Shown here: piece by piece, positions 35,801 to 45,548 of the stretch | Layout of the letters: each line of letters opens with the position of its first letter | Numbering within the stretch: the first letter of the stretch is position 1 | Assembly: GCF_001515305.1 (NCBI RefSeq) | Contig: NZ_LNQV01000004.1 | Span: 1 to 64,000 of the forward strand | DNA length: 64,000 nt | Reading direction: 5' to 3' | Origin: Aquitalea pelogenes | GTDB taxonomy: Bacteria; Pseudomonadota; Gammaproteobacteria; Burkholderiales; Chromobacteriaceae | Translations under genes and position numbers: made by a program | The notes under the pieces: model-generated | What the model was told of the DNA's origin: nothing | The model's input: only the letters and a program-made list of their open reading frames with translations | Database searches by the model: none

Positions 35801-37899
35801 CCGGCCTGATTGCGCAGGGTGCTGCTGTTGATGTCCAGTGTGGACGCCTGAATGCGCCCGTCTTGCAGGTTGAACAAGTCGCCGGTTTTCAAGGCCAGCC
35901 TGCCGCCGGAGAGTACGCCCAGCGTATCGCCACTGTCGGCATTCCACAGGGTTTGTCCACCCGTATTCAGCAGCAGTGATTGACTAGCAGCCAGCAGGCC
36001 GCCACGGTTATCCACCGCACCGCTGCTGGCGCTGATGTCGCGGGCAAAGATGCCGCCCTGGCGGTTGTCAATGTCGCCGCCATTGAACAACAGCCCGGCG
36101 GCTTCCAGCCAGCCAGCGCGGTTGTCCAGTTGCCCGGTCATCAGGCTGAGTCCGCCCGCGGCGGCAAGCTTGCCCTGCTGGTTATTCAGAGTGGCGGTGC
36201 GCAGGGTGATGTCCTGCCTGGCCACCAAGGTGCCGCCCTGATTGTGGATGGCTCCGGTGTCGATGTGCGCCTGGTCGACATACAGCCGGCCTTGCCGGTT
36301 ATCCAGCATGGGGCCGAACAGTTGCAGTGTGCGCAGCTGCATGCTGCCGTGATTCTGCAAGCCTTGTTGCAGGCTCAGGTCGATGCCGCCATTGGCCAGC
36401 AGGCTGCCGCTGTTATCCAGCAGGTCTGCCACGCGGATGGTGCCGTCGGCTAACACCTCGGCGGGGGTGGGCTGGCTGTAAACCGGGGCATCCCCGCCCG
36501 GTGCGTTCGTGCTGTCTGTGGCTGGCGGCGTGGCCGTACCATTATCCGGTGTGGATGGTAGCTCAGGTGCAGTGCTGGCTTTGGGCGGCAGGCCTATCGC
36601 CCCGCTGCTGTGCAAGGCATTGGCCTGCAACAGCAAGCCCTGCTGGCCGGTCTGGCTGAGTTGGCCCGCGTTGTCCAGGCTGTCTGCGTCTATCTGCACG
36701 CGCTGGCCGCTGATGCTGCCGCTGCTGCTGTTACGGATGTCGCTGGTATTCAGCACCAGTTCGCGCCCGGCATTGATCAGCCCGCTGTTGCTGAGTGGTC
36801 CGTTGGCAATGTGCAGGTTGCGGCTGGCCGACAAGGTGCCGTCATTATCCAGCCCCTGGCTTTGCACCAGCAGGCTGCCACCCTGCTGCGCCAGCATGCG
36901 GCCGGTGTTGATCAGGCGGCCATCCGCTTGCAGCTGCAAATCGCCCTGACTTGCCACTAGCTCACCGGCATTGCGTGCGCCCAGGCCGTGTTCGGTAGCC
37001 AGCAGGGTGATTTTGCCGGCGTACATGCCACCGATTGCCGCCACGTCCAGGCTGTAGGCCGGGACAGCACCGTCATTCCCCGCTGCCGGGGTGGTGGTGG
37101 CGATGAGCCTGCCCGTGGCATCCAGCTGGTTCTGCCCGGAGCTCAGTTGCAGTTGCTGCGCCCACAGCCCGGCATTCAGTTGTACGGCCCGGGCCAGGAT
37201 GGTGGTGTAGTCGCTGCCGCTATCATTCAGCCCTGCACCGTTAATCTGCAACATGCCGTTGCCGGTCTGGAAGCCTTGCACTACCCCGCCAGTAAGCTGC
37301 GGCGTGGCAGCGGCAAAGGTGCTGCGGTTGGCATTGAGCACAGTGACGCCATCTATGCGCAGGCCGGAGGGGTTGGCGATGATCAGGTCTGCCCGTGCAC
37401 CGGCTATTTCCATGGTGCCGCTCAGGCGTGACGGGTTGGCGCTGTTGACCTGGTTGACAATGACTCTGGCACTGCCACCGGCCAGCCACGGGTTGCCTGC
37501 CACCCAGCCGGCGCTTTGGGTCTGGCTGGCGCTGCGGCCGTTATTGAAGATGGTGACCGGTGTGGTGGTGTCGAACTGGCGATACTGGTTCATCGACACC
37601 CCACCGGCGGTCGGGGTCTGGATATTGATTTGTACCGCACCGCTGGCGGTATTGAGGATGGTGGGGCGTTGCCCGGCAGGTGCGGCAGGGTCGGCCAGAA
37701 TCTGCGCCAGTGCAGCACCGGGCAGGCTGAGCAACAACAAGGCCAGTGCCAGCGGTCGCCATGCCCAGCAACATGGCCGTGCCTGCCCCGCTCCCGGACG
37801 GGTACTGGCTGAGCGCTGGTAGCTGCCGGTCAGCTCGGCGACAGGCATCAACAGATTGCGCAAGGTGTTAAAAACCAGACGATAGCATTGTCGATTCAT
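32629..37899 (-). CDS. TpsA: filamentous-haemagglutinin/CdiA-like exoprotein, 3' end lost
   Basis: The frame has 1756 codons from ATG 37899. It opens with an extended signal peptide (NRQCYRLVFNTLRNLLMPVAE, then ALALLLLSLPGAALA), followed by the TPS secretion domain to about residue 280 (SGLRIDGVTVLNANRSTFA). Long FHA-type repeats follow (LDNQAGLIAAKTSLSLVAAQ-like units). A non-repetitive stretch at about 985-1250, with a CSSHC pair near 1133, matches where CdiA proteins have a receptor-binding region. FHA repeats then resume (GGRIQADHSLSLSAGRDLSS). Real sequence ends near residue 1678 at position 32866; the last ~78 codons are antisense of the permease. The C-terminal effector (toxin or adhesin tip) is absent. 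Exported by the adjacent TpsB. Confidence 0.85.
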   Translation of the reverse strand: MNRQCYRLVFNTLRNLLMPVAELTGSYQRSASTRPGAGQARPCCWAWRPLALALLLLSLPGAALAQILADPAAPAGQRPTILNTASGAVQINIQTPTAGGVSMNQYRQFDTTTPVTIFNNGRSASQTQSAGWVAGNPWLAGGSARVIVNQVNSANPSRLSGTMEIAGARADLIIANPSGLRIDGVTVLNANRSTFAAATPQLTGGVVQGFQTGNGMLQINGAGLNDSGSDYTTILARAVQLNAGLWAQQLQLSSGQNQLDATGRLIATTTPAAGNDGAVPAYSLDVAAIGGMYAGKITLLATEHGLGARNAGELVASQGDLQLQADGRLINTGRMLAQQGGSLLVQSQGLDNDGTLSASRNLHIANGPLSNSGLINAGRELVLNTSDIRNSSSGSISGQRVQIDADSLDNAGQLSQTGQQGLLLQANALHSSGAIGLPPKASTAPELPSTPDNGTATPPATDSTNAPGGDAPVYSQPTPAEVLADGTIRVADLLDNSGSLLANGGIDLSLQQGLQNHGSMQLRTLQLFGPMLDNRQGRLYVDQAHIDTGAIHNQGGTLVARQDITLRTATLNNQQGKLAAAGGLSLMTGQLDNRAGWLEAAGLLFNGGDIDNRQGGIFARDISASSGAVDNRGGLLAASQSLLLNTGGQTLWNADSGDTLGVLSGGRLALKTGDLFNLQDGRIQASTLDINSSTLRNQAGLIMGDTVTLQGDTLDNQAGLIAAKTSLSLVAAQSLHNQGELHSLGDAAVQADTLQQQGGLTTASRNLAVQARQLGSTGQFVAGQDLTLNTRQDLTVQAAIQAGRNLVLSTTGKLDNQSSLRAGGSASIQADSISNASQADITASTLNLQATTSLDNQGLIDAGDASLLAGQAISNRGSGRIYADRLLLAAPQLDNTSLAGQAPVIAARQQLGIATDQLLNGENAQLISLGDMVIGGGFDDSGQINRPASLVDNQSASIEAGGNMQISADTVRNQRLRVGMSQQSSIDETVTMNLPGWKRNGHNGGDLRNSANYRASQIYFVDPADIISNEQIITPDGNVLGRAVVKLSPQTSTFFFANGRGWGMTGERWRINIDQPQTQTIYYTLRQDGVVNPDQSPDGLDPFLLLHGPGGTGGAPYFSYQTDAVRYDAQYGSCSSHCVLLITPYQLTDPIHTVINPTGLGTTEPYNELRRTAHHTALDDVLTADTGAAPTIRAGGNMLLQPGQLLDNQYGQISAADQLQIDGGAASQIINTAATLYRNHQFDVQIRMYSGGGFAFPRPDIRETIGSVDASIQGKTSLVINADTVANLDQGRPGPSPIAPPVPGSEVARLSQTSNGTVQLEPGSNGIPGSVLTQPPTIQLPRSSLYRLLPDGPAPLLETDPALTNRQAWLGSDYLLAGLSPDPNTSLKRLGDGYVEQQLINQQVSRLTGQSLLAGYSDGQAQFRALMDNGKTFAASHQLVPGVALTAAQMAQLTSDIVWLVSQTVTLPDGRSQQVLVPQVYVKLQQGDLAPSGAILAADRLQLQLKGDLSNQGSMAGRQLLSINADTINNLAGRLQGGDLAIHANTDLNNQGGRIQADHSLSLSAGRDLSSASTTYSQQHGSGGNTLQQTVLDRMAGLYLGQGTGPMLLAAGRNLDLSGSQLSNQSSGSTVLSAGQDLTLGTTDTAQQRRITWNANNWSAQASTDQTGSRLSTQGDLTLQRHIIGEHGGQQGRHAHQKQCQRSFPRQPVDDEAAQMTQITACFHALGQQQQAGQGGDGGPVYPVDKLAGRRGLWQP
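32860..32865. other. Breakpoint between truncated permease and truncated TpsA
   Basis: Permease coding sense is recognisable up to 32859 and TpsA coding sense from 32866. The hexamer CTGCAG at the join fits both: Leu codon of the permease and the Leu-Gln of the FHA repeat phrase GDLTLQ. Two convergent genes both losing their 3' ends at one point implies a deletion, an inversion breakpoint or an assembly join. Confidence 0.7.
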
Positions 37900-37928
37900 G
37901 GGCCAGTCTCCGGTGGCAAGGCGCAGCG

Positions 37929-39619
37929 TCAAAAACGGTAGGCAAGGGAGAAGCCCCCGGTGCTGCCGGGGGTGCGAACATGGGTGGGGTAGTGCATGGG
38001 CTTGCTGATGAACACTTCGTAGTCGAAGCCAAGCAAGTGGCCACGGCTGCCAAGGGCAATGCCGCTCAGCCGACGACCCGGCAGCAAGGCCGCCGATTGG
38101 CCACCGACTTCGCCATGGTCGTAAGCCAGATAGATTTCACGTCCTTTGAATTGCCAGCCCAGCTCATTGCGTACCAGCCAGCCGCGATCGGCACTGAGCT
38201 GGTTGTCGCCGTTGAAGCCGCGCACGGTGCTGCGGCTGCCGATAGAAAAGCGGTCCAGCGGAATCAATGGGGTCTGGTTGTATTGGCCGCGCCAGGCCGA
38301 GCTGAACTGCAAGGCCTGGCCCAGGGCGCGAAACGGCAATACCAGCTGTGCCTCTGCCTGCCATAGCTGCAAGCGGGAACTGCCCTCGTTGAAGGCCTCC
38401 TCCGGCGCGCGCTGCGCGCGACGGGCACCGGTACCACGCCGGTAATTCAGGCTGGCGCTGAATGCGCCCTCACCCAGGCGGGTTTCGTGAGCTACGCCCA
38501 GCTCCCAGCCCGCCATGCGACGGCGCTGCACGTCGATTTCGGCATCGTTGATGAAGCTGCTGGTCTTGCGTTGCCACAACTGCAGGTTCACGCCGGTTTT
38601 GCTGTCGGCATCACGCAGCAGCAGGCGCGACAGCTTGAGCGAGGCGTTCTCGCTTTTACCGTGATAGAGATAGCTTTCATAAGCACCAGCCACCGACTGG
38701 CGATAACGGCCATCATTCAGTGTCAGGCCGAGCAGCCAATACCCCAGCGGCAGGGTGTAGCTGACGGTGTTGTTTTCAGAGCCCCGCTCGCCATCCTGAC
38801 CACCACCCAGCGCCTGGCTGCGCGACAGGCTGAGCATGTCATTGAGCGTCAGCAGATGGTCCACCGCCAGCGTGGCACTGCCTTGCAGCACCCCGGTGGC
38901 CTTGCTGCCGCCATCATCCAGCTGCAATGACAAGCGGTATGGCCTGTGTTGCCGCCATTGCACCAGCACGTCGCTGCTGTTGGGCGGTGCATCGGCGGCG
39001 CTGGCCGGGGCAATCTGGAAGTCCGCCTGCACCGAAGGCAGGCGTTGCAGGTTTTCCAGCCCTTGTTCGATGTCACGCAGATTGAGTACCTCACCCGGCC
39101 CGGTTGGCAGGGCATTCAGCGTACGCATTGCAGTGCTGTTGTCGGCAGCAGGTTTGATCTGGTGAATAAAACCGGGCAGCAAGGTGAACACCAGCTGTCC
39201 GTGCTCAGGTTTTGCGGGCTGACCAGCACCCTGGAAGTGACAAAACCTTGTGCCAGCAGCGCGTTTTGCATGCGCCGTTGCAATTGGCTGACGCCCTGGC
39301 TGCCAAGGCAGCGGCCAATGGCGCTGTCCGGCTGGGCGGCAGCATGCAATAGCCACTGAAAGCGTGCGGATAACTCGCCTTGCAGAAACAACTGCCGTAT
39401 CGGGAAACATGGCTGTTCTGCGGGTGGCAAGGGCGTGACCGCAGGCAGGCTGTTACCTGCTGCGGCGGCAAGTCCGGTAACCGGCGAAGGCACTTGCGCG
39501 AAGGAATATACCGGCCACAAACCGGCAAGCAATGGCAGTACTCCTGCCAGGCTACGCGGTACAAACCGGAAATTGGGAATCAAATGGCAGCCAAACAGCG
39601 GCAATCGGGACATTGTCAT
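37929..39619 (-). pseudogene. TpsB outer-membrane transporter with one frameshift
   Basis: The N-terminal part (39619 to about 39206) holds a signal peptide (LAGVLPLLAGLWPVYSFA) and the first POTRA-like region (CFPIRQLFLQGELSARF); the rest, in another frame, runs to 37929 with POTRA 2, the barrel (FSIGSRSTVRGFNGDNQLSA marks the conserved loop-6 VRGF motif) and the final Phe of outer-membrane proteins. Adding one G near 39206 restores VLVSPQNLEHGQLVFT and a 563-residue protein, the normal ShlB/FhaC size. Without the base it cannot be made. It exports TpsA, whose gene starts 30 bases downstream. Homopolymer error is likely. Confidence 0.82.
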
Positions 39620-39932
39620 GGTTTGCCGATTGTCCAAATGCCATGCTGCTTGGCCTATCAGCGCATTCCCAAATGGACAGCATACTTTTCGGCACCTGCC
39701 GGTAATGCTGGCTGGTGTTGGCCTGACCGGTTCAGCACACACCGACGGCCTGTCCGCGGCAGGGCAAGAAATACACAGCCCTCACTGACTGAGCACCCCG
39801 CTGGCACGTGCTCAGCAAATAGTACGATTGCCGATTTCAAACAGTTGTTTTACATTAGCCAATCGCCTGAAATCGGGCGTAAAAACCAAAACAATACTTA
39901 CAAATCAAGACGCAACGAGGGAGACTCACCAC
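39620..39932. other. Divergent intergenic region between tpsB and the chemoreceptor gene
   Basis: No gene is supported. TGAGCAC/GTGCTCA forms a 7-bp inverted repeat at 39790-39814 with an 11-base spacer. An A/T-rich segment at 39820-39910 precedes the chemoreceptor start and is its likely promoter region. No hexamer pair is clear. Confidence 0.5.
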
Positions 39933-41408
39933 ATGACTGCCAAGTCCGTTACCGACTGGTTCATACCGGAAACCATCCGCCAATCCCCCGCCCAGGCCAT
40001 TGGCGCACGCACGACGGTGGGCGTTGGCCTGCTGGCCGGTTGCATTGCTCCGCTGTTTTCCATCGAGTATTTCATGCTGAATCACCCGGCCATGGGCACC
40101 GGCATTGCACTGGGCGGGCTGGGTTTGTTGCTGGCGCCACTCTTGCTGAAACTCACCGGCGCACTGCGCTTTTGTGCCGAGCTGATTACCAGCTGCATGT
40201 TCGTGATGGTGTGCTGGATGGTGTACGTCAACGGCGGCATCATGTCCACCAGCGTGGTGTGGTTTGCTTCCATTCCGTTTACCGCCATTTTCGTGTCCAC
40301 CCGCCGCTCCGGCATGGTGTGGATGGTGCTGACCATTCTGGCTATCGGCGTGTTCTTTTTGCTGTCGTCCGACCCCGGTGCGCTGCCGCCGGTGCCGATC
40401 GACCATGCCGAAATTCCCAAACTGCAAGCCAAGTCGCTGATCGGCCTCACCATCGTGGTGTTGTCGCTGGCCATGGCCTTTGACAAGGCCAAGGTAAAAA
40501 GCCTGGAAAAGCTGGAACAGGCACGCGCCGAGTCCGAGCAGGCCAGCCGCGCCATGCGCGAGATGATGGAACAGGTGGCGCGCTCCATTCGCGCCGCCTC
40601 CAGCGCCAGCCGCGACATTGCCGACAGCACCGGGCTGATGGCACAAACCATGGCCGAGCAGCGCAGCCGTGCGGAAGACATGATGGTGGTGGCACAGCAA
40701 ATGGCGGTCGTCACCAGCCAGAACGCCGCCCAGTCCGACAGCGCCACCCGGCTGGCGCAAACCGCAGGCCAGGCGGCCAGCAGCGGCGGCCAGGTGATGG
40801 ACCAGGCGGTATTACAGCTGGGCCGCGCCGGGGAAGTCATCTCCCATGCCGCCAGCAAGCTGGAAGACCTGGGCCAGCGCAGTACCGAGGTCAACGGCAT
40901 CGTACAGCTGATTCGTGACATTGCCGACCAGACCAACCTGCTGGCGCTCAATGCCGCCATCGAAGCTGCCCGCGCTGGTGAAATGGGGCGCGGCTTTGCC
41001 GTGGTGGCGGACGAGGTGCGCAAGCTGGCCGAGCGCACGCAGAACGCCACGCTGGATATCGAAACCAAGATCAAGCTGATTGTGGATGGCACCAATCAGG
41101 CCATCATCGCCATGCGTGACGGCAACAGCCAGATGCAGGCCGGGCGCAGCAATGCGCAGGAGGCGCAGCAGAACCTGCAAGGCATCATTCAGGAAACCCG
41201 CCAGCTGGCCAGCCTGCTGGAGGAAGTATCCCGGGCGGAAAGCAGCCAGAACCAGGGCTTTGCCCAGTTTGCCGGTGACATTACCGCGGTGGGCGAATCC
41301 ACTCGCTCGCTGTCCACCGAAACCCGCTCCATTGCCGATGCCATCAAGCGGCTGGACCAGTTGCTGGATGATCTGGGTCGAACCTCGCAGGCCCAGCACG
41401 CCGGCTAG
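39933..41408 (+). CDS. Methyl-accepting chemotaxis protein with polytopic membrane sensor
   Basis: The 491-residue receptor has about six hydrophobic segments in residues 20-175 with very short loops and no periplasmic sensing domain or recognisable HAMP, then a coiled coil and an MCP signalling domain (hairpin tip [20 protein letters not shown] near residue 330, followed by [18 protein letters not shown]). The signalling tip binds CheA and CheW. A signal sensed in or at the membrane is inferred. GGGAG lies about ten bases before ATG 39933. Ends at a terminator. No other chemotaxis genes adjoin. Confidence 0.88.
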   Translation: MTAKSVTDWFIPETIRQSPAQAIGARTTVGVGLLAGCIAPLFSIEYFMLNHPAMGTGIALGGLGLLLAPLLLKLTGALRFCAELITSCMFVMVCWMVYVNGGIMSTSVVWFASIPFTAIFVSTRRSGMVWMVLTILAIGVFFLLSSDPGALPPVPIDHAEIPKLQAKSLIGLTIVVLSLAMAFDKAKVKSLEKLEQARAESEQASRAMREMMEQVARSIRAASSASRDIADSTGLMAQTMAEQRSRAEDMMVVAQQMAVVTSQNAAQSDSATRLAQTAGQAASSGGQVMDQAVLQLGRAGEVISHAASKLEDLGQRSTEVNGIVQLIRDIADQTNLLALNAAIEAARAGEMGRGFAVVADEVRKLAERTQNATLDIETKIKLIVDGTNQAIIAMRDGNSQMQAGRSNAQEAQQNLQGIIQETRQLASLLEEVSRAESSQNQGFAQFAGDITAVGESTRSLSTETRSIADAIKRLDQLLDDLGRTSQAQHAG

Positions 41409-41433
41409 TCGCCACAAGGCCTCATCATGCCCG

Positions 41434-41455
41434 GACCGCCAACTGGCGGTCTTTT
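41434..41455 (+). terminator. Terminator of the chemoreceptor gene
   Basis: GACCGCC/GGCGGTC stem, 4-base loop, then TTTT. Confidence 0.82.
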
Positions 41456-41520
41456 GCATTTTGTCCCCCTCCCCCCTCTGCTATACTGCCCGGCTTGTGT
41501 AAACAAGTGCTCTTTGCCCG

Positions 41521-44500
41521 ATGACCACCCCAGCCCAGCAACTGTCCCAACTGAAATCCCGCCTTGCCCATTGCCTGCTGCGCGACCGCCACGGCCTGCG
41601 ACGCAAGCTGAATGATGTGGCTGAACGGCTGAAAAAAAACCAGCCGGCCGACAAGCTGCTGGATGATGTCCGTGCCCAGCTGGAACGCTCGACTGCCCGC
41701 GCCGATGCCCGTCGTCAGCACATGCCGCGCCCGCAGTTTGACCCTGCCCTGCCGGTCAACCAGAAGCTGGACGACATCAAGGCCGCCATTGCCGGGCATC
41801 AGGTGGTGATCATCTGCGGCGAAACCGGCTCGGGCAAAACCACGCAGATTCCCAAAATCTGCCTGGAGCTGGGCCGCGGGGTGTACGGGCTGATCGGCCA
41901 CACCCAGCCGCGCCGTCTGGCCGCACGCTCGGTGGCCACCCGCATTGCGCAGGAGCTGGGCTCGCAACTGGGCGAGCATGTCGGTTTCAAGGTGCGTTTT
42001 ACCGACAAGCTGTCGGAGAAGTCCGTCATCAAGCTGATGACCGACGGCATCATGCTGGCGGAAACCCAGACCGACCGCTATCTGGAAGCCTACGACACCA
42101 TCATCATCGACGAGGCCCACGAACGCAGCCTCAACATCGACTTTTTGCTGGGCTTTCTCAAGCAGCTGCTGCCGCGCCGCCCGGACCTGAAAATCATCAT
42201 CACCTCGGCCACCATCGACGCCGACCGTTTTGCCCGCCATTTTGATGGCGCACCGGTGATTGAAGTCTCTGGCCGCACCTTCCCGGTGGAAGTGCGCTAT
42301 CGCCCGCTCAAGCAGCGCGACGAAGACGAGCGCGAGATGGAAATGGAAGACGCCATTGTCGACGCCGCCGACGAGCTGTCGCGCCAGGGTGCGGGCGACA
42401 TGTTGGTGTTTTTGCCCGGTGAGCGCGAAATCCGCGAAACGGCGGAAAAACTGCGCAAGTCCGGCATTCGCGGTTATGAAATCCTGCCCTTGTTTGCCCG
42501 CCTGTCCAACGAGGACCAACAGAAAATCTTCAAGCCATCCGGCGGACGGCGCATCGTGCTGGCCACCAATGTGGCGGAAACATCACTTACCGTGCCAGGC
42601 ATCAAGTATGTGATCGATACCGGCCTTGCGCGCATCAACCGCTACAGCCCGCGCGCCAAGGTGGAACAGCTGCAAGTGGAAAAGATTTCCCAGGCCGCCG
42701 CGCGCCAGCGGGCTGGCCGGTGTGGTCGGGTGGAAGCCGGTATCTGCGTACGCCTGTACAGCGAAGAGGACTTCAACGCTCGTCCGGCGTTTACCGACCC
42801 GGAAATCGTCCGCTCCAACCTGGCGGCGGTTATTCTGCGCATGGCCGCGCTGCGCCTGGGCCGGGTGGATGCCTTCCCCTTTCTGGAAGCCCCCAGCAGC
42901 CGCCTGATTGCCGACGGCTACCAGGTGCTGACCGAGCTGGGCGCAGTAACCGACAGCAACGAACTGACCCCGATCGGCAAGGAGCTGGCGCGCATTCCGG
43001 TGGACCCGAAAGTGGGCCGCCTGCTGCTGGCCGGCCGCGACTTCGGCTGCATGCGCGAGGTGCTGATCATTGCCTCGGCGCTGTCCATCCAGGACCCGCG
43101 CGAGCGCCCTTTTGAAGCCCGCGAAGCCGCCGAGCGTGCCCAGGCCCGCTTCAATGATGAAAAGTCCGACTTCCTGTCCTATCTGCATTTGTGGGACTTC
43201 TTCAGCGAAGCCATCAAGCACAAGAAGTCCAACCGCCTGCTGGTGAACACCTGTCACGAGCACTTCCTGTCCTATCTGCGCCTGCGCGAATGGCGCGAGC
43301 TGCACGGCCAGTTGGCGGAGATTGCCAGCGAACTGGGCCTGATCAAGCGCGAAGCAGCGCATGCCGATGCCGAGCAGCCCGCTGCCCAGATGTCGCAGAA
43401 AAAGCGCCAGCAACTGGATGCCGTGGCCTATGAAAACCTGCACAAGGCGCTGCTGACCGGCCTGGTGGGCAATATCGGCATGAAGAATCTGGAAGGCGAC
43501 GACTACCAGGGCGCTCGCGGCGTCAGCTTCCATGTTTTCCCCGGTTCCGGCCTGAAAAAGAGCAAGCCCAAGTGGCTGGTGGCGGCAGAGCTGGTGGAAA
43601 CCACCCGCCTGTACGCCCGCTGCGTGGCCAAGATCGAACCGGAATGGGTGGAAAAACTGGCTCCCCATCTGGTGAAGTACCACTACTTTGAACCGCACTG
43701 GGAAAAGAGCCGCGGCGAAGTGGTGGCCAGCGAACGCGTCACCCTGTACGGCCTGACGCTGATTCCGCGCCGGGCGGTGAGCTATGGCCGCATTGCGCCG
43801 GAAGAAGCCCGCGAGCTGTTCATCCGCGGGGCGCTGGTGAACATGGATTACGTCAGCAATGCGCCCTTCTTCCAGCGCAACCAGCAGTTGATCCGCGAAG
43901 TGGAGCAACTTGAACACAAGGCGCGCCGTCAGGACGTGCTGGTAGATGAAGAAGCGCTGTATGCCTTCTATCACGAACGCATTCCGGCTACGGTAGTGGA
44001 TGCCGCCAGCTTTGAAGCCTGGCGCAAGGAAGCGGAAAAAACCGAACCCAGGCTGCTGCACCTGACGCGCGATGAGCTGATGCGCCACGCCGCCCAGCAT
44101 GTGACGGAAAACCAGTTCCCGGAATGGCTGGAACTGGAAGACGGCAAGCTGCGGCTGAAATACCGCTTTGAACCCAAGCACCCGCTGGATGGCGTCACCA
44201 TGGATGTGCCGCTGGCCATTCTCAACCGTCTGCAACCAGCCCCGTTTGAATGGCTGGTGCCGGGCATGATCCGCGACAAGCTGCAACAGCTGCTCAAGGG
44301 CCTGCCCAAGCAGGTGCGGCGCTGTTGCGTGCCGGTGCCGGACTTTGTCACCCGCTTCCTCAGCAGCAATCCGGACCTGCAGCAGCCGATTGCGCCGCAA
44401 CTGGCGCGTTTCATCCTGCGCGAAACCGGTGGCGTCAAGGTCGACATCGACGAATTCAACAAGCAGGAATTGCCGGAACACCTGCTGTTCAACTTCCGCA

Positions 44501-45462
44501 TCATCGACGACGGCAAGCAGGAAATCGGCCTGGGCCGCGACCTGCTGGCCCTGCAAAAACAGTTTGGCCAGGCCGCCCAGCTGACCTTCCGCGACAGCAG
44601 TGCCGATTTTGAGCGGGATGATGTCAGCAGCTGGGACTTTGGCGATCTGCCGGAAAGCATCCAGTTTGCCCGTGGCCGCCAGCAGCTCACCGGCTATCCG
44701 GCACTGACGCTGGAACAGGACAAGGTGGCCATCCGCCTGTTCGATACCCAGCCTGAAGCCGAACGCCACCATCGCGCCGGGGTGATCCGCCTGTTGCAAC
44801 TGCAATTGAAGGAGCAGATGAAGCAACTGGGCAAGGGCCTGTCCGGCATGACCCAGATTGGCCTGAACCTGCGCAATGTGGCCAATGCGGATGTACTGCT
44901 GGCCGATGCCATTGCCTGCATCTGCGACCGTGCCTTTATTGGCGAAGACGCGCTGCCGCGCAGCGAAAAAGCCTTCAACGAGCAGAAAACCCGTGCCCGT
45001 ACCCGACTGCCGGCAGTGATTCAGGCAGTCACGCAGTATTTGAGCCAGATCGGCAGCGAATACATGGTGCTGTATACCAAAATGCAGAAACACCGCCTGG
45101 GCAATGAGCTACAACAGCAATTGAGCCGCCTGGTTTACCCCGGATTCCTGCAAGCCACGCCATGGGCGCAACTGCCACACCTCACCCGTTACATGCGCGC
45201 CATGAGCCTGCGCATGGACAAGCAGCCGGCCAATCCGCAGCGCGATGGCCAAAGGGCTGCAGAAATCCGCGAGCTGTGGAGCAAGTGGGAGGCCCGGCTG
45301 GCAGATGAGCGCGAGCGCGGCGAACCATCCGCCGCCTTGCTGGATTTCCGCTGGCAGCTGGAAGAACTGCGCGTCAGCCTGTTTGCCCAGGAGTTGAAAA
45401 CGCCTTATCCGGTTTCGGTGAAGCGCTTGCAAAAGGCATGGCAGGATTTACCCAAACAATGA
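41521..45462 (+). CDS. hrpA: DEAH-box ATP-dependent RNA helicase HrpA
   Basis: The 1313-residue protein is close to the 1300 of E. coli HrpA, a cytoplasmic helicase linked to mRNA processing and rescue of stalled ribosomes. Motifs in order: Walker A CGETGSGKTTQIPK (residues 99-112), TQPRRLAA, DEAH near 198 in IIIDEAHERSLN, SATID near 225, and motif VI AARQRAGRCGRVEAG near 395. HA2/OB and the long HrpA-specific C-terminal region follow (DUF3418-like, ending KTPYPVSVKRLQKAW). An independent gene; a palindrome follows its stop. Confidence 0.95.
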   Translation: MTTPAQQLSQLKSRLAHCLLRDRHGLRRKLNDVAERLKKNQPADKLLDDVRAQLERSTARADARRQHMPRPQFDPALPVNQKLDDIKAAIAGHQVVIICGETGSGKTTQIPKICLELGRGVYGLIGHTQPRRLAARSVATRIAQELGSQLGEHVGFKVRFTDKLSEKSVIKLMTDGIMLAETQTDRYLEAYDTIIIDEAHERSLNIDFLLGFLKQLLPRRPDLKIIITSATIDADRFARHFDGAPVIEVSGRTFPVEVRYRPLKQRDEDEREMEMEDAIVDAADELSRQGAGDMLVFLPGEREIRETAEKLRKSGIRGYEILPLFARLSNEDQQKIFKPSGGRRIVLATNVAETSLTVPGIKYVIDTGLARINRYSPRAKVEQLQVEKISQAAARQRAGRCGRVEAGICVRLYSEEDFNARPAFTDPEIVRSNLAAVILRMAALRLGRVDAFPFLEAPSSRLIADGYQVLTELGAVTDSNELTPIGKELARIPVDPKVGRLLLAGRDFGCMREVLIIASALSIQDPRERPFEAREAAERAQARFNDEKSDFLSYLHLWDFFSEAIKHKKSNRLLVNTCHEHFLSYLRLREWRELHGQLAEIASELGLIKREAAHADAEQPAAQMSQKKRQQLDAVAYENLHKALLTGLVGNIGMKNLEGDDYQGARGVSFHVFPGSGLKKSKPKWLVAAELVETTRLYARCVAKIEPEWVEKLAPHLVKYHYFEPHWEKSRGEVVASERVTLYGLTLIPRRAVSYGRIAPEEARELFIRGALVNMDYVSNAPFFQRNQQLIREVEQLEHKARRQDVLVDEEALYAFYHERIPATVVDAASFEAWRKEAEKTEPRLLHLTRDELMRHAAQHVTENQFPEWLELEDGKLRLKYRFEPKHPLDGVTMDVPLAILNRLQPAPFEWLVPGMIRDKLQQLLKGLPKQVRRCCVPVPDFVTRFLSSNPDLQQPIAPQLARFILRETGGVKVDIDEFNKQELPEHLLFNFRIIDDGKQEIGLGRDLLALQKQFGQAAQLTFRDSSADFERDDVSSWDFGDLPESIQFARGRQQLTGYPALTLEQDKVAIRLFDTQPEAERHHRAGVIRLLQLQLKEQMKQLGKGLSGMTQIGLNLRNVANADVLLADAIACICDRAFIGEDALPRSEKAFNEQKTRARTRLPAVIQAVTQYLSQIGSEYMVLYTKMQKHRLGNELQQQLSRLVYPGFLQATPWAQLPHLTRYMRAMSLRMDKQPANPQRDGQRAAEIRELWSKWEARLADERERGEPSAALLDFRWQLEELRVSLFAQELKTPYPVSVKRLQKAWQDLPKQ

Positions 45463-45470
45463 TGATTATC

Positions 45471-45505
45471 AACATTTTCACCCGATATGCATGAGTGAAA
45501 ATGTT
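45471..45505. promoter_or_regulatory. Perfect 11-bp inverted repeat upstream of the HD-GYP-like pair
   Basis: AACATTTTCAC (45471-45481) and GTGAAAATGTT (45495-45505) are separated by 13 bases. No T-run follows, so it is a poor terminator. A TATAAT at 45516-45521 sits just downstream, so the repeat overlaps the expected -35 region of the first HD-GYP-like gene and could be an operator. Confidence 0.5.
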
Positions 45506-45548
45506 GGTATATCTATATAATTTGGCCATTCAACGCTAACGGTGTGCC

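Noticed and set aside
42583-45093. 836-residue minus-strand ORF
   Set aside because: Antisense shadow of hrpA; His/Gln/Ala-rich composition and no domains.
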